Shown: positions 7,825 to 15,753, counted from the stretch's first letter. The stretch: 17,541 bases of DNA from an uncultured Bacteroidota bacterium (GCA_937934705.1 CALGYY010000221.1:1-17541), one strand, 5' to 3'. Numbers and translations: made by a program. Notes: generated by a model not told the origin, from the sequence alone.

Positions 7825-7855
7825 TTCGGGGGTACCGGTTTTACTGCTAATTTTG
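7825..7855 (+). promoter_or_regulatory. Putative promoter for the caspase-like gene
   Basis: TTCG at 7825-7828 (one mismatch from TTTG), a 19-nt spacer, then TAATTTTG at 7848-7855, an exact TAnnTTTG. It ends 19 nt before ATG 7875 and lies wholly in the 59-nt gap after the aminomutase gene, so the small gene may be transcribed independently. Confidence 0.5.
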
Positions 7856-7874
7856 GAAAGCTAAAGATTGATGT

Positions 7875-8498
7875 ATGCGTAAGAAACTTGAATTACTGGT
7901 GCTGGAATCCCCCTGGTCGGATGATCTGCAGGACGAGAAAAGTGTGCGGTTATTCATGAGGGGGTGGGCTGATCTGAATCAGGTTGGATTAAGTTACCGC
8001 ATGTATCACAACAGCAAAGACCTTGGAATGTGGCTACAGCGCTTTTCATTGCATCAGGAGATGCAGGTATGTTATATTGCCGGGCACGGTAAAGGAGGGC
8101 GACTCGTAGGGCACAGTGCCGACATCAACCTGGCACAACTCGGGAAATTCACCCAGAAGCGCTCAGGCGTCACCAATGTCAGAAAGGGAATTCTGCTTGG
8201 GGCATGTGAAGTGGGTAAGCGACTGGAAGAGTTCCTTGAGAGCTGCGGAAAACGCATAGAGTGGGTAGCCGGTTACGACAGGGAAACCCCCTGGCTGGAA
8301 GGGACCATGTCGGACCTTTTGTTTCTGGAATACCGTCTCAGAGGAAGAACGCGTGCTGATGAAGACGGAAATTTCATCCAGGATCGCTGGGATAATTTTT
8401 CCAAACGCAGAACATACAGGTCAGAAACCATTGCCCGCTGGGTGAGGGAGGACTACCCTCTGGCAGAGAAATGCGGACTCAGGGCGCTGGACCGTTAG
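7875..8498 (+). CDS. Small stand-alone caspase/CHAT-fold protein, putative cysteine protease
   Basis: A 207-residue cytosolic protein with no signal peptide or membrane segment. It has the layout of the caspase-hemoglobinase fold (clan CD): strand ELLVLE (6-11), strand and histidine motif VCYIAGHGKGG (65-75) with H71, and strand and cysteine motif GILLGACEVG (105-114) with C111. The 40-residue His-to-Cys spacing is typical of caspases and CHAT proteases. A later strand EWVAGYDRETPW (129-140) fits the strand after the catalytic Cys. No TPR, WD40, death-fold or other partner domain is attached. The substrate is unknown; no gasdermin-like, TPR or CRISPR partner is in the window. Function as a protease is inferred from the dyad. 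It could instead be an inactive or non-proteolytic member. Confidence 0.62.
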   Translation: MRKKLELLVLESPWSDDLQDEKSVRLFMRGWADLNQVGLSYRMYHNSKDLGMWLQRFSLHQEMQVCYIAGHGKGGRLVGHSADINLAQLGKFTQKRSGVTNVRKGILLGACEVGKRLEEFLESCGKRIEWVAGYDRETPWLEGTMSDLLFLEYRLRGRTRADEDGNFIQDRWDNFSKRRTYRSETIARWVREDYPLAEKCGLRALDR

Positions 8499-8547
8499 GG
8501 GGTGAGAGCGTGAATTTCTTTTATCTTTAGCGCAAATTTCACTTCAC

Positions 8548-10446
8548 ATGAGAAACCTCCTGATGATGATGATGCTCTTGCTGACTGCAGTGTTCCCTAT
8601 CGCTGCACAGCAACTGATCACCCCTACCCTGGTTGATAGTGTTCCTGTAAGGGACGGGAAAAAGATTGCCATTGATATATATATCCCTGATGGAGGCGGT
8701 GGCAGTCAGTATTCGTGCATTCTGGTTCAAACACCATATAACCGTCAGGCCTACAGGGTAATCGGTCTCCCCTTGTACGGAAATGATGTATCGGGCAGTC
8801 CCTTTGCGTTTGTGATTGCCGACTGGCGGGGGTTCTACGGCTCAGCTGCAGCTCAGGTTGCAGGGTATGACCGTGGTAAGGATGGTTACGATATCGTGGA
8901 ATGGATTGCTCAGCAAGCCTGGTCCAACGGACGGATCGGTACCTGGGGACCATCTGCGCTCGGAAAAATCCAGTTCCAGACCGCCAAAAAACGTCCACCC
9001 CATTTGGTCTGTTGTGTGCCTCTTGTCGCAGGATCGCAGTTTAATTATCAGGAGTACTACCCCGGTGGGGTTTACCGGACTGAATACATCGAACAACTGG
9101 ACGGCTTGGGTTTTGGACTTTCCCTGGTTGTTAATCCATATCAAACATATGATAATGTATGGAAGTTCATAATAGAACCACCCTCCTGGTATCCCGATTC
9201 CATCTCCGTTCCGATGTTCATGATCGGCGGATGGTACGATCATAACATCACGGTAATGATGGAGCTTTTTGAAGGTTTGAGGAATGAGTCTTTCCCCGCA
9301 GTCCGACTGCATCACCGCCTTCTGATGGGTCCCTGGGCGCATGGCGGGTTCGGACCAGCACATGTGGGATCTGCACAGCAAGGTGAGCTCTTCTATTATG
9401 AAGCGGAGGGCTGGAGTGATTCACTGGCTATTAATTTCCTGAGGTACTGGCTCGACAGCATACCCAACAATTGGGAAAACACCCCGGTGATCCGCTACTT
9501 CCAGATGGGAGAGAACACCTGGCAGGCCTCATCCACATGGCCGGCAACAGATGTCAGTCCGTATAATCTGTATTTCCATCCGGGAGGCATGTTGTATCCC
9601 GAAGTTCCTTTCTTCACCGGTAATTACGGCATACTGAGCTATGATCCCCGTGACCCCTCACCGACCATTGGAGGAGCCACATTGCGGAGTGACCTTGAAC
9701 AGGGCCCTTACGATCAGGCTCCGATTGTGGAAAGCAGAAGTGATATATTGAAATTCACCAGCATTGAACTGGGTCAGAACGTTGTTATGAAAGGGAGTGC
9801 CACGGTTCACCTTTATGTCAGTTGCGACCGCAAGGATACCGATTATGCCATCCGCCTGACAGATGTTTACCCCGACGGGCGCTCCATGCTGCTTGCCGAA
9901 GGTATACGCCGTTTAAGATTCAGGGATGGTTACCAACCTTCGGATACGGCTCTCGGCGTTCCGGGAACTGTATATGAATTGGTGATTACACTTCCCGATA
10001 TCGCTAATACCTTTCTGTCCGGCCACAGGATCAGGGTTGATGTTACCTCGTCAAATTATCCGCGTTATGATTGCAACCTGAATAATGGTCTGGCCATGTA
10101 CACGGCCGGTGACACTCTTGTTGCAACCAGCCAGGTACAGATCAATTCGGTATATTCATCCTACATTGAATTGCCACTGGTTAATTTTACCGGAAGTATT
10201 GATCAAAGCGTAGTTGAAGGCGGGATCTTTGTATATCCCAATCCCGCAGGAGAGACACTGTATCTGACTTCACCAGGCTACGAGGGCGTGATCAGAATTT
10301 TCAATGTACAAGGGCAGTGTGTGTACAGCATCACCAAAGTGTCCGGAAACGATCCTGTCAGTATCGATATCCGGGATCTGCCGCAAGGTATATATATCAT
10401 ACATTGCGGCTCCCAAATCCAAAAATTCATGCATACAAAATACTAA
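8548..10446 (+). CDS. CocE/NonD-type S15 alpha/beta hydrolase with T9SS sorting domain
   Basis: An exported serine hydrolase of the X-Pro dipeptidyl-peptidase/cocaine esterase type. A methionine-rich signal peptide covers residues 1-21 (ending AAQ). In the alpha/beta hydrolase domain, QTPYNR (61-66) and DWRGFYGS (92-99) match the oxyanion region, GPSALG carries nucleophile S136, GGWYDHN carries D231, and GPWAHGG carries H265. The jelly-roll domain follows (about 340-545), and residues 556-632 form a type A T9SS sorting domain (VYPNP near the start, RIFNVQGQ, LPQGIYII). It would be secreted through the outer membrane or anchored to the cell surface, hydrolysing peptides, acyl esters or amides. 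S15-type annotation does not fix the substrate. A near-consensus TATCTTTA at 8522-8529 lies upstream. DeoC follows after 4 nt. Confidence 0.9.
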   Translation: MRNLLMMMMLLLTAVFPIAAQQLITPTLVDSVPVRDGKKIAIDIYIPDGGGGSQYSCILVQTPYNRQAYRVIGLPLYGNDVSGSPFAFVIADWRGFYGSAAAQVAGYDRGKDGYDIVEWIAQQAWSNGRIGTWGPSALGKIQFQTAKKRPPHLVCCVPLVAGSQFNYQEYYPGGVYRTEYIEQLDGLGFGLSLVVNPYQTYDNVWKFIIEPPSWYPDSISVPMFMIGGWYDHNITVMMELFEGLRNESFPAVRLHHRLLMGPWAHGGFGPAHVGSAQQGELFYYEAEGWSDSLAINFLRYWLDSIPNNWENTPVIRYFQMGENTWQASSTWPATDVSPYNLYFHPGGMLYPEVPFFTGNYGILSYDPRDPSPTIGGATLRSDLEQGPYDQAPIVESRSDILKFTSIELGQNVVMKGSATVHLYVSCDRKDTDYAIRLTDVYPDGRSMLLAEGIRRLRFRDGYQPSDTALGVPGTVYELVITLPDIANTFLSGHRIRVDVTSSNYPRYDCNLNNGLAMYTAGDTLVATSQVQINSVYSSYIELPLVNFTGSIDQSVVEGGIFVYPNPAGETLYLTSPGYEGVIRIFNVQGQCVYSITKVSGNDPVSIDIRDLPQGIYIIHCGSQIQKFMHTKY

Positions 10447-10450
10447 TATC

Positions 10451-11296
10451 ATGATCAAATTCAGCAATTATCCTGATTACGCACCCGAAGCTCTGAATGC
10501 CCGTGTAGAAAAACTTTGCAGTCAGGGTTTCCGGAATCTGAATGAAAATGAGGCTCTTCGTCTTATCCTCAGTTGTATTGACCTGACGACACTGGAAGGA
10601 TCTGACACGCATGAGAAGGTCAGGAAGCTCTGTGAGCAGGCGGGGTCATTCCGCAGGAAGAACCCAGCATTGCCCGATACTGCAGCGGTTTGTGTTTATC
10701 CTCCTTTCGTGGCCACCGCCAAAAAGGCTCTTGAGGGAAGCGGCATTAAAGTCGCTGCAGTGGCAGGCGCCTTCCCATCGGGTCAGTCGCCGATTCATGT
10801 AAAAACCACCGAAGTTGAGTGGACAGCCGCCCAGGGTGCCGATGAAATCGACATGGTGATTTCCAGGGGAACTTTTCTTGAAGGTCAATACGACATTGTG
10901 GCAGAAGAAGTCGCCGCCATCAAAAAGGCTTGCGGGACTGCCCATCTGAAGGTCATCCTGGAAACCGGAGAGTTAGTGACAAGTGCCAACATCAGGAAGG
11001 CTTCTGAACTGTCGATCCTTGCCGGCGGGGATTTCATCAAGACATCCACAGGAAAGATCCAGCCTGCGGCAACGGAAAGTGCAAGTTTGATCATGCTTGA
11101 AACCATCCGCGAGTATTATGAAATGACAGGGATACGGATCGGATTCAAACCCGCTGGTGGAATAGCTGAACCTGAACAGGCTCTCAGGTACCTGATGCTG
11201 GTGGATCAGATTCTGGGAGAGGAATGGCTGAAGCCTGAATTGCTTCGGTTCGGAGCCAGCCGCCTTGCAGGAAAAATCGCTGACAGGATTTCCTGA
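10451..11296 (+). CDS. deoC: Deoxyribose-phosphate aldolase
   Basis: A cytosolic class I aldolase that cleaves 2-deoxyribose 5-phosphate to glyceraldehyde 3-phosphate and acetaldehyde in deoxynucleoside breakdown. Counterparts of the Escherichia coli residues are visible: Schiff-base K197 in FIKTSTGK (195-202), D134 in EIDMV, K233 in GFKPAGGI, C81 in VCVYPPF and D44 in IDLTTL. It has 281 residues, longer than E. coli DeoC (259), mostly through the N-terminus. ATG 10451 is chosen because the longer frame from 10304 would lie inside the preceding hydrolase gene. The 4-nt gap suggests co-transcription with that gene, although the functions are not obviously linked. Its stop abuts the stop of the convergent serine hydrolase gene with no space between. 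Confidence 0.95.
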   Translation: MIKFSNYPDYAPEALNARVEKLCSQGFRNLNENEALRLILSCIDLTTLEGSDTHEKVRKLCEQAGSFRRKNPALPDTAAVCVYPPFVATAKKALEGSGIKVAAVAGAFPSGQSPIHVKTTEVEWTAAQGADEIDMVISRGTFLEGQYDIVAEEVAAIKKACGTAHLKVILETGELVTSANIRKASELSILAGGDFIKTSTGKIQPAATESASLIMLETIREYYEMTGIRIGFKPAGGIAEPEQALRYLMLVDQILGEEWLKPELLRFGASRLAGKIADRIS

Positions 11297-12856
11297 TCAG
11301 GGTTGTCTGAAGAATTCGTAGACTGTCTTTTCGAGACGCTCCGCGACACCAATCTCTACTTTAACCACACGCTGTTCTCTGGTGGTAAATTCAATCACCC
11401 GGGTGCCAAAACGAGTAGGATGATAAGTACAGAGGAAGCGGTTACTGCCCATGGATTGTAAGCGGCCTTTGAGGTCCGGATGCAAACTGAAGCTGATCTC
11501 CAGTTCATCTCCTCTGCGTACAATATCAGCAGATCCATATACGGGACTGATGTATTGACCGCAATAAGCAAGGGTATCAAGACCCCAGGGCAGTTTCATC
11601 GCAACCGTGTCTTTCCACCTTCCGATCATTTGTTCCTGCTTTTGTTGTCGTTCGGTATAAATCGAAAGGTAATCACTGCTGTAATCTTTCCAGGGCAGTC
11701 CCAGGAAAGCATCAATAATCATCCAACGTACCCCTTCATAAAACCAGTTCTCATCGTTATTGGTAAAAACAGCCACCCCCAGCTGTAATTCCGGCACCAG
11801 TGCCACATCCGAATAAAATCCCCTGATCCCTCCGCCATGGGAGATCACCTCAACCCCTTCGTAGTCTTCCAGTGACCAGCCCAGTCCGTAAAGTGAATAA
11901 TGCGTGCGGTAGTATAAATGACTGTTACGACCAATGATGGTCTGAGGTTGCCGGGTAGCCTGTATCACTTTCCGGGGTATGACCTGCAGACCATTATAAC
12001 GGCCTTCATTCAGCTGCGCGATCATCCAGTGGCTGATATCTTCAGCGGAGGTGCTCATCGCTGCCGCGGGTGCGATCACATCAATATTGGCATGCGGAAA
12101 TGCAGTCATTATCCCATCTTCGAAAGTATGTCCCCATGCCAGGTTATTGTACTGACCAATCTTTGCCGACGAGGTTAAGGTGCGGTTCATTCCGAGAGGT
12201 TCCAGCAGGAGTTTTCTGACACAACTGTCCCAGCTTCCCCCTGAGGCTTTCCCCACGACTTCTCCTGCCAGAAAATATGCTGCATTGCAATAACCGTAAT
12301 CCTGCCTGAAAACCTGTGTCGGTTTGAGCAGTGAAAAACGGCCATAGACTTCCGATGGTTTTAGTTTTGAATAGAAATACATAAAGTCTCCTTCAAAGGT
12401 TCTCAATCCCAGTTTATGGGTGAGCAGATCCCTGAGGGTGACAGAGGATGAATAATCTGCATTCATGCGAAAAGCGGGCAGATATTTTTCTACAGGATCG
12501 TTCAGCTTGCACAAACCCTGTTCAGCCAGCATGCAAAGAGCGGTTGCCGTGAAAGGTTTGGTATTGGAGGCAATCATAAACAGGGTATTCGTATTGACCG
12601 GGGCCTCCTCCCCCAGCTTTCTGACCCCGTAAGCCTTCATATAAACAACTTTATTGCCCTGAACAATGCATATGGCCATTCCTGGTATCTTCCAGTCGGC
12701 GAGGGCATCGTTGCAGATCTGATCCAGCCGTGGACCGATCAGCGCAGGTAATTCCTGTGAAGAAACCCTTTCAGGCCTTGCCAGAGAAAATAAAACCAAC
12801 AAAAGCGTGAAGATTTTCATCCATTGCCCGCGGGCTTGTTCGTTTTGGTGTTTCAT
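11297..12856 (-). CDS. Exported serine hydrolase, class C beta-lactamase fold
   Basis: A penicillin-binding-protein-like hydrolase of the beta-lactamase/transpeptidase fold. It has the three active-site motifs: S97-N-T-K100 (SxxK) in FMIASNTKPFTA, Y189-C-N191 (YxN), and H340-G-G-G (in place of KTG). A C-terminal beta domain of about 110 residues (from about 405) resembles DUF3471-type lipocalin-like extensions. The start is uncertain: ATG 12856 gives 12 extra residues, while ATG 12820 begins directly with a signal peptide (MKIFTLLLVLFSLARPE). Export to the periplasm is likely either way. Members include D-amino-acid peptidases, esterases and uncharacterised enzymes, so this is not evidence of beta-lactam resistance. 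It is divergent from the M20 dipeptidase gene. Confidence 0.87.
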   Translation of the reverse strand: MKHQNEQARGQWMKIFTLLLVLFSLARPERVSSQELPALIGPRLDQICNDALADWKIPGMAICIVQGNKVVYMKAYGVRKLGEEAPVNTNTLFMIASNTKPFTATALCMLAEQGLCKLNDPVEKYLPAFRMNADYSSSVTLRDLLTHKLGLRTFEGDFMYFYSKLKPSEVYGRFSLLKPTQVFRQDYGYCNAAYFLAGEVVGKASGGSWDSCVRKLLLEPLGMNRTLTSSAKIGQYNNLAWGHTFEDGIMTAFPHANIDVIAPAAAMSTSAEDISHWMIAQLNEGRYNGLQVIPRKVIQATRQPQTIIGRNSHLYYRTHYSLYGLGWSLEDYEGVEVISHGGGIRGFYSDVALVPELQLGVAVFTNNDENWFYEGVRWMIIDAFLGLPWKDYSSDYLSIYTERQQKQEQMIGRWKDTVAMKLPWGLDTLAYCGQYISPVYGSADIVRRGDELEISFSLHPDLKGRLQSMGSNRFLCTYHPTRFGTRVIEFTTREQRVVKVEIGVAERLEKTVYEFFRQP

Positions 12857-12893
12857 CCTTCTGTTTTATGGGGGTAAATTAAGCTAAAAGAAT

Positions 12894-12901
12894 TATATTT
12901 G
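12894..12901 (+). promoter_or_regulatory. Putative -7 element for the M20 dipeptidase gene
   Basis: TATATTTG, an exact TAnnTTTG, lies 35 nt before ATG 12937. The region 19-21 nt upstream has no TTTG, so promoter strength is doubtful. Confidence 0.38.
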
Positions 12902-12907
12902 CTCATG

Positions 12908-12915
12908 CAAAAATA
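12908..12915 (-). promoter_or_regulatory. Putative -7 element for the serine hydrolase gene
   Basis: On the minus strand this reads TATTTTTG, an exact TAnnTTTG, about 50 nt before ATG 12856. It lies 6 nt from the opposing plus-strand element at 12894-12901, so the two putative promoters face each other. No clear -33 box is seen, and the AT-rich context makes chance matches likely. Confidence 0.3.
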
Positions 12916-12936
12916 TCAATCTGAAAAATAATAAAA

Positions 12937-14301
12937 ATGAAAGACCTCAGAAATTATATTGAAAATAATAAAGAGCGCTTCCTTGAAGAATTGTTCGGTC
13001 TGATCCGCATTCCTTCAGTCAGTTCAAAAACTGAGCATAAGGCCGACATGGTCAAAGCTGCGGAGTATCTGAAAGAAGCTTTGATAAAAGCCGGGGCTGA
13101 CAAGGCTGAAGTGATGCCATCGCAAGGAAATCCGATCGTTTACGGAGAAAAGATCATTGCCAAAGATAAACCTACGGTCATGGTATACGGTCATTACGAT
13201 GTCATGCCGGTCGAACCTTTGGAATTATGGAATTCTGAGCCCTTTGAGCCGGTGGTTAAAGACGGAAAGATATATGCCCGTGGAGCTGATGACGACAAGG
13301 GACAGATGTTCATGCAGCTGAAAGCCTTTGAATACCTGGTAAAAAGCGGAAACCTGAACTGTAATGTCAAGTTCATGCTTGAAGGGGAAGAGGAGGTAGG
13401 ATCACCCAGCCTCGGTCCGTTCTGCAGGGAAAACAGTGAATTGCTGAAGTGTGATGTAATACTGGTAAGCGATACGGGAATGATCGCTGAAGATATTCCT
13501 TCTATTACCTGCGGACTCAGGGGGCTTGCCTATATGCAGGTTGAAGTCACCGGTCCTGACCATGACCTCCACAGTGGCATTTTCGGTGGTGCGGTGGCCA
13601 ATCCTGCCAATGTTCTGTGCGAAATGATTGCGTCATTAAAGGACGACAAGCAGCGCATTACCATTCCCGGTTTTTATGATGATGTTATGAACCTCACTGC
13701 CGGTGAGCGTGAAGAGCTGAACCGGGCACCATTCGACGAAACTAAATATAAGCAGGGTGTAGATGTGGAAGACCTGGTTGGCGAAGAAGGTTACACCACT
13801 CTTGAACGAACAGGCGTTCGCCCAACGCTTGACGTGAACGGAATCTGGAGCGGGTACACTGGAGAAGGTGCAAAAACCATTATTCCCTCTAAAGCATACG
13901 CCAAGATATCCATGCGTTTGGTTCCCCATCAGAAATCGAAGAAGATTGCCAGACTTTTTGAAGAGCATTTTATGAAAATCGCCCCCAAAGGCGTAAAGGT
14001 GAAAGTTCAGGACCTTCACGGGGGTGAGGGATACGTTTCTCCCACTGATACAAAGGCTTATATGGCTGCCAGCAGAGCTTATGAGACGGTATTCGGTAAA
14101 AAGCCCATCCCCACACGGAGCGGTGGCAGTATTCCCATTATTGCCTTGTTTGAAGAAGTCCTGGGTGTGAAGTCCATCCTGATGGGGTTCGGACTGGAAA
14201 GCGACGCCATCCATTCACCGAATGAAAACTTCAGGCTGAATAACCTGTATAACGGAATTGAGACCATTCCCTGGTTCTACTATTATTTTGCCGGGGAGTA
14301 A
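12937..14301 (+). CDS. M20 family dipeptidase (CNDP/PepV-like zinc peptidase)
   Basis: A cytosolic metallopeptidase that cleaves dipeptides, with two zinc ions expected. Metal and catalytic residues of family M20 are in place: H86 in YGHYDVMP, bridging D119 in RGADDDKGQ, general base E152 and ligand E153 in EGEEEVGS, D179 in VSDTG, and H426 in DAIHSPNE. H212 in DLHSGIFGG matches the conserved histidine of the lid domain (about 195-330). The length (454) is normal. No signal peptide is present. The ATG sits behind an A-rich stretch without Shine-Dalgarno, the usual Bacteroidota start. The family also contains acetylornithine deacetylases and carnosinases, but HSGIFGG and the length favour a dipeptidase. 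A MerR regulator follows in the same direction after 44 nt. Confidence 0.93.
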   Translation: MKDLRNYIENNKERFLEELFGLIRIPSVSSKTEHKADMVKAAEYLKEALIKAGADKAEVMPSQGNPIVYGEKIIAKDKPTVMVYGHYDVMPVEPLELWNSEPFEPVVKDGKIYARGADDDKGQMFMQLKAFEYLVKSGNLNCNVKFMLEGEEEVGSPSLGPFCRENSELLKCDVILVSDTGMIAEDIPSITCGLRGLAYMQVEVTGPDHDLHSGIFGGAVANPANVLCEMIASLKDDKQRITIPGFYDDVMNLTAGEREELNRAPFDETKYKQGVDVEDLVGEEGYTTLERTGVRPTLDVNGIWSGYTGEGAKTIIPSKAYAKISMRLVPHQKSKKIARLFEEHFMKIAPKGVKVKVQDLHGGEGYVSPTDTKAYMAASRAYETVFGKKPIPTRSGGSIPIIALFEEVLGVKSILMGFGLESDAIHSPNENFRLNNLYNGIETIPWFYYYFAGE

Positions 14302-14345
14302 GACTAAGACTGAAAGCCTGCCTGATTGTTCCGGCAGATAAGAAT

Positions 14346-14720
14346 ATGGTGACCGAATCCTCAGAAGACGACAAAATATACTGGTCGATTGGCGAGGTGG
14401 CTGAACGTTTTAACGTGAACACTTCTCTGATCCGCTTTTGGGAGAAGGAATTCAGCATTATCCGGCCGCACAAAAACAAGAAGGGTGACCGTCTGTTTAC
14501 GCGCAGGGATGTCAGCAATTTCGGCTTGATTTACCATCTGGTCAAAGAAAAAGGATTTACGCTTGACGGCGCCAGGTCTTATATGAAAAAGAAACCGGTT
14601 ACCCTTGAGGCCGAAAGTGAGATCCTTGAGTCACTCAGGAAGATTAAGTCTTTTCTGCTCAGCCTTGAGAAGGCGATCAGCGAAACGGCCGAAGATCAGA
14701 AAGAGGCCGGGGATCAGTAA
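14346..14720 (+). CDS. MerR-type helix-turn-helix regulator
   Basis: A small DNA-binding protein of 124 residues. The winged helix-turn-helix covers about 13-80: YWSIGEVAERFNVNTSLIRF, then WEKEF, the wing around KKGDRLFTRRDV, and the second helical pair LIYHLVKEKGFTLDGARSYM. The C-terminal 35 residues are helical and probably dimerise. No cysteine or other metal-sensor motif is visible, so this is not a metal regulator of the classic type. Such short MerR proteins are common in Bacteroidota with unknown targets. It may be co-transcribed with the dipeptidase gene. Its 3' end overlaps the convergent hldD gene by 7 bp. Confidence 0.88.
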   Translation: MVTESSEDDKIYWSIGEVAERFNVNTSLIRFWEKEFSIIRPHKNKKGDRLFTRRDVSNFGLIYHLVKEKGFTLDGARSYMKKKPVTLEAESEILESLRKIKSFLLSLEKAISETAEDQKEAGDQ

Positions 14721-15679
14721 TATGATCCGGCAATCAGATACGCCTGAAGGTACTCATCGATACCTTCTTCCAGTGAATAAAACGGCTGCTGATAACCTGC
14801 ATTCCGGAGTTTTTCCATTTCTGCCTGCGTAAAATACTGGTATTTATCCCGGATATCCTCAGGAGTGTCAATAAATGAAATATCCGTTTTCACATGCATA
14901 GACTGAAAAGTCAGAGTGGCCAGATCCAAAAACGTCCGGGCTTCACCGGTTCCTGCATTGTAAATTCCGTTTTCAGGCATATTCTGCATCAGAAAGAGAC
15001 AGATCCTTGTAATGTCTTTTACATAAATAAAATCCCGTCTCTGCTTACCATCCTCCACATCCGGCCGGTGTGAGCGGAACAGGCTCATGCTTCCTGTTTC
15101 CCTGATTTGCTTGTATGTGTGATAAATAACCGAGGCCATCCTCCCTTTATGGTTTTCATTCGGCCCATAAACATTGAAGAATTTCAAACCCGCCCAAAAA
15201 GGCGGTGTTTCCGTCTGCTGCAGTACCCATTTATCAAATTCATTTTTTGAAACACCGTAGGGGTTTAATGGCTTCAGCTTCTCAACAAGGGTGTGATCAT
15301 CAGCGTATCCGAATTCGCCCATGCCGTATGTTGCTGCCGAGCTGGCGTAGACAAGAGGTATCCCATAGCGGGTACAGGAAAGCCAGAGCGATTTGCTGTA
15401 ATTCAGATTAAGCAGATCAAATACACTCATGTCGAATTCTGCAGTATCTGTACGGGCGCCGATATGAAAAACAAAATCGATATCTCCGTGGTGGGAGTCG
15501 AGCCATTCAATGAACATCATCCGGTCGACACGATCCCGGTATGCTTTGTTCAGGATGTTCATATTCTTGGATCCGTTGGTGAAATCATCCACGAGAATGA
15601 TATCACGGAATCCTTTATTATTCAGCTTCGACAGGAGGCAACTGCCGATAAAGCCGGCTGCACCGGTGATCACGATCAT
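14714..15679 (-). CDS. hldD: ADP-L-glycero-D-manno-heptose 6-epimerase
   Basis: Converts ADP-D-glycero- to ADP-L-glycero-beta-D-manno-heptose, the last step in making the activated heptose for the lipopolysaccharide inner core; it acts in the cytosol. It is an extended short-chain dehydrogenase with the NADP-binding GAAGFIGS (6-13), YASSAATYG (111-119), the catalytic Y141-x3-K145 in NPYGVSK, and the HldD-specific FNVYGPNENHKGRMASV and QRRDFIYVKD. The length (321) is slightly above that of the E. coli enzyme (310). No other heptose gene (gmhA, hldE, gmhB) is in the window. It has its own promoter-like element and is separated from the PspA cluster by a terminator. Confidence 0.93.
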   Translation of the reverse strand: MIVITGAAGFIGSCLLSKLNNKGFRDIILVDDFTNGSKNMNILNKAYRDRVDRMMFIEWLDSHHGDIDFVFHIGARTDTAEFDMSVFDLLNLNYSKSLWLSCTRYGIPLVYASSAATYGMGEFGYADDHTLVEKLKPLNPYGVSKNEFDKWVLQQTETPPFWAGLKFFNVYGPNENHKGRMASVIYHTYKQIRETGSMSLFRSHRPDVEDGKQRRDFIYVKDITRICLFLMQNMPENGIYNAGTGEARTFLDLATLTFQSMHVKTDISFIDTPEDIRDKYQYFTQAEMEKLRNAGYQQPFYSLEEGIDEYLQAYLIAGSYY

Positions 15680-15697
15680 ATCTCAGGGTTTATAGTG

Positions 15698-15705
15698 CAA
15701 AGATA
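15698..15705 (-). promoter_or_regulatory. Putative -7 element for hldD
   Basis: On the minus strand this reads TATCTTTG, an exact TAnnTTTG, 18 nt before the hldD start codon. The region where a -33 box should lie is inside the hairpin of the PspA terminator, where only a weak partial match is seen. Confidence 0.45.
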
Positions 15706-15735
15706 AAAAAAAGGGGCTGCGAGCAGTCCCTTTTT
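15705..15735. terminator. Rho-independent terminator after pspA
   Basis: GGG at 15713-15715 pairs with CCC at 15728-15730, G15716 with T15727 (wobble), and CTG(C) at 15717-15720 with (G)CAG at 15723-15726. The stem is flanked by eight A (15705-15712) and five T (15731-15735). On the minus strand it ends in a T tract about 20-50 nt after the pspA stop codon, so it closes the PspA cluster. It should also work on plus-strand transcripts. Confidence 0.8.
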
Positions 15736-15753
15736 CTTATTGTGGCCAGGTGT

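Noticed and set aside
8560..8577. ATG-repeat tract in the S15 hydrolase signal peptide as a phase-variation site
   Set aside because: A trinucleotide repeat changes length in frame, and only about four units are present. It simply encodes the Met-rich hydrophobic core.
10304..10450. Longer deoC start inside the preceding hydrolase gene
   Set aside because: It would overlap the sorting-domain coding region by about 140 bp, and the extra residues do not resemble DeoC. ATG 10451 gives a normal aldolase N-terminus.
11297..12856. Beta-lactam resistance gene
   Set aside because: SxxK, YxN and HGGG occur throughout the wider serine hydrolase family, and the C-terminal domain is not that of AmpC. 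There is no basis for a resistance call.
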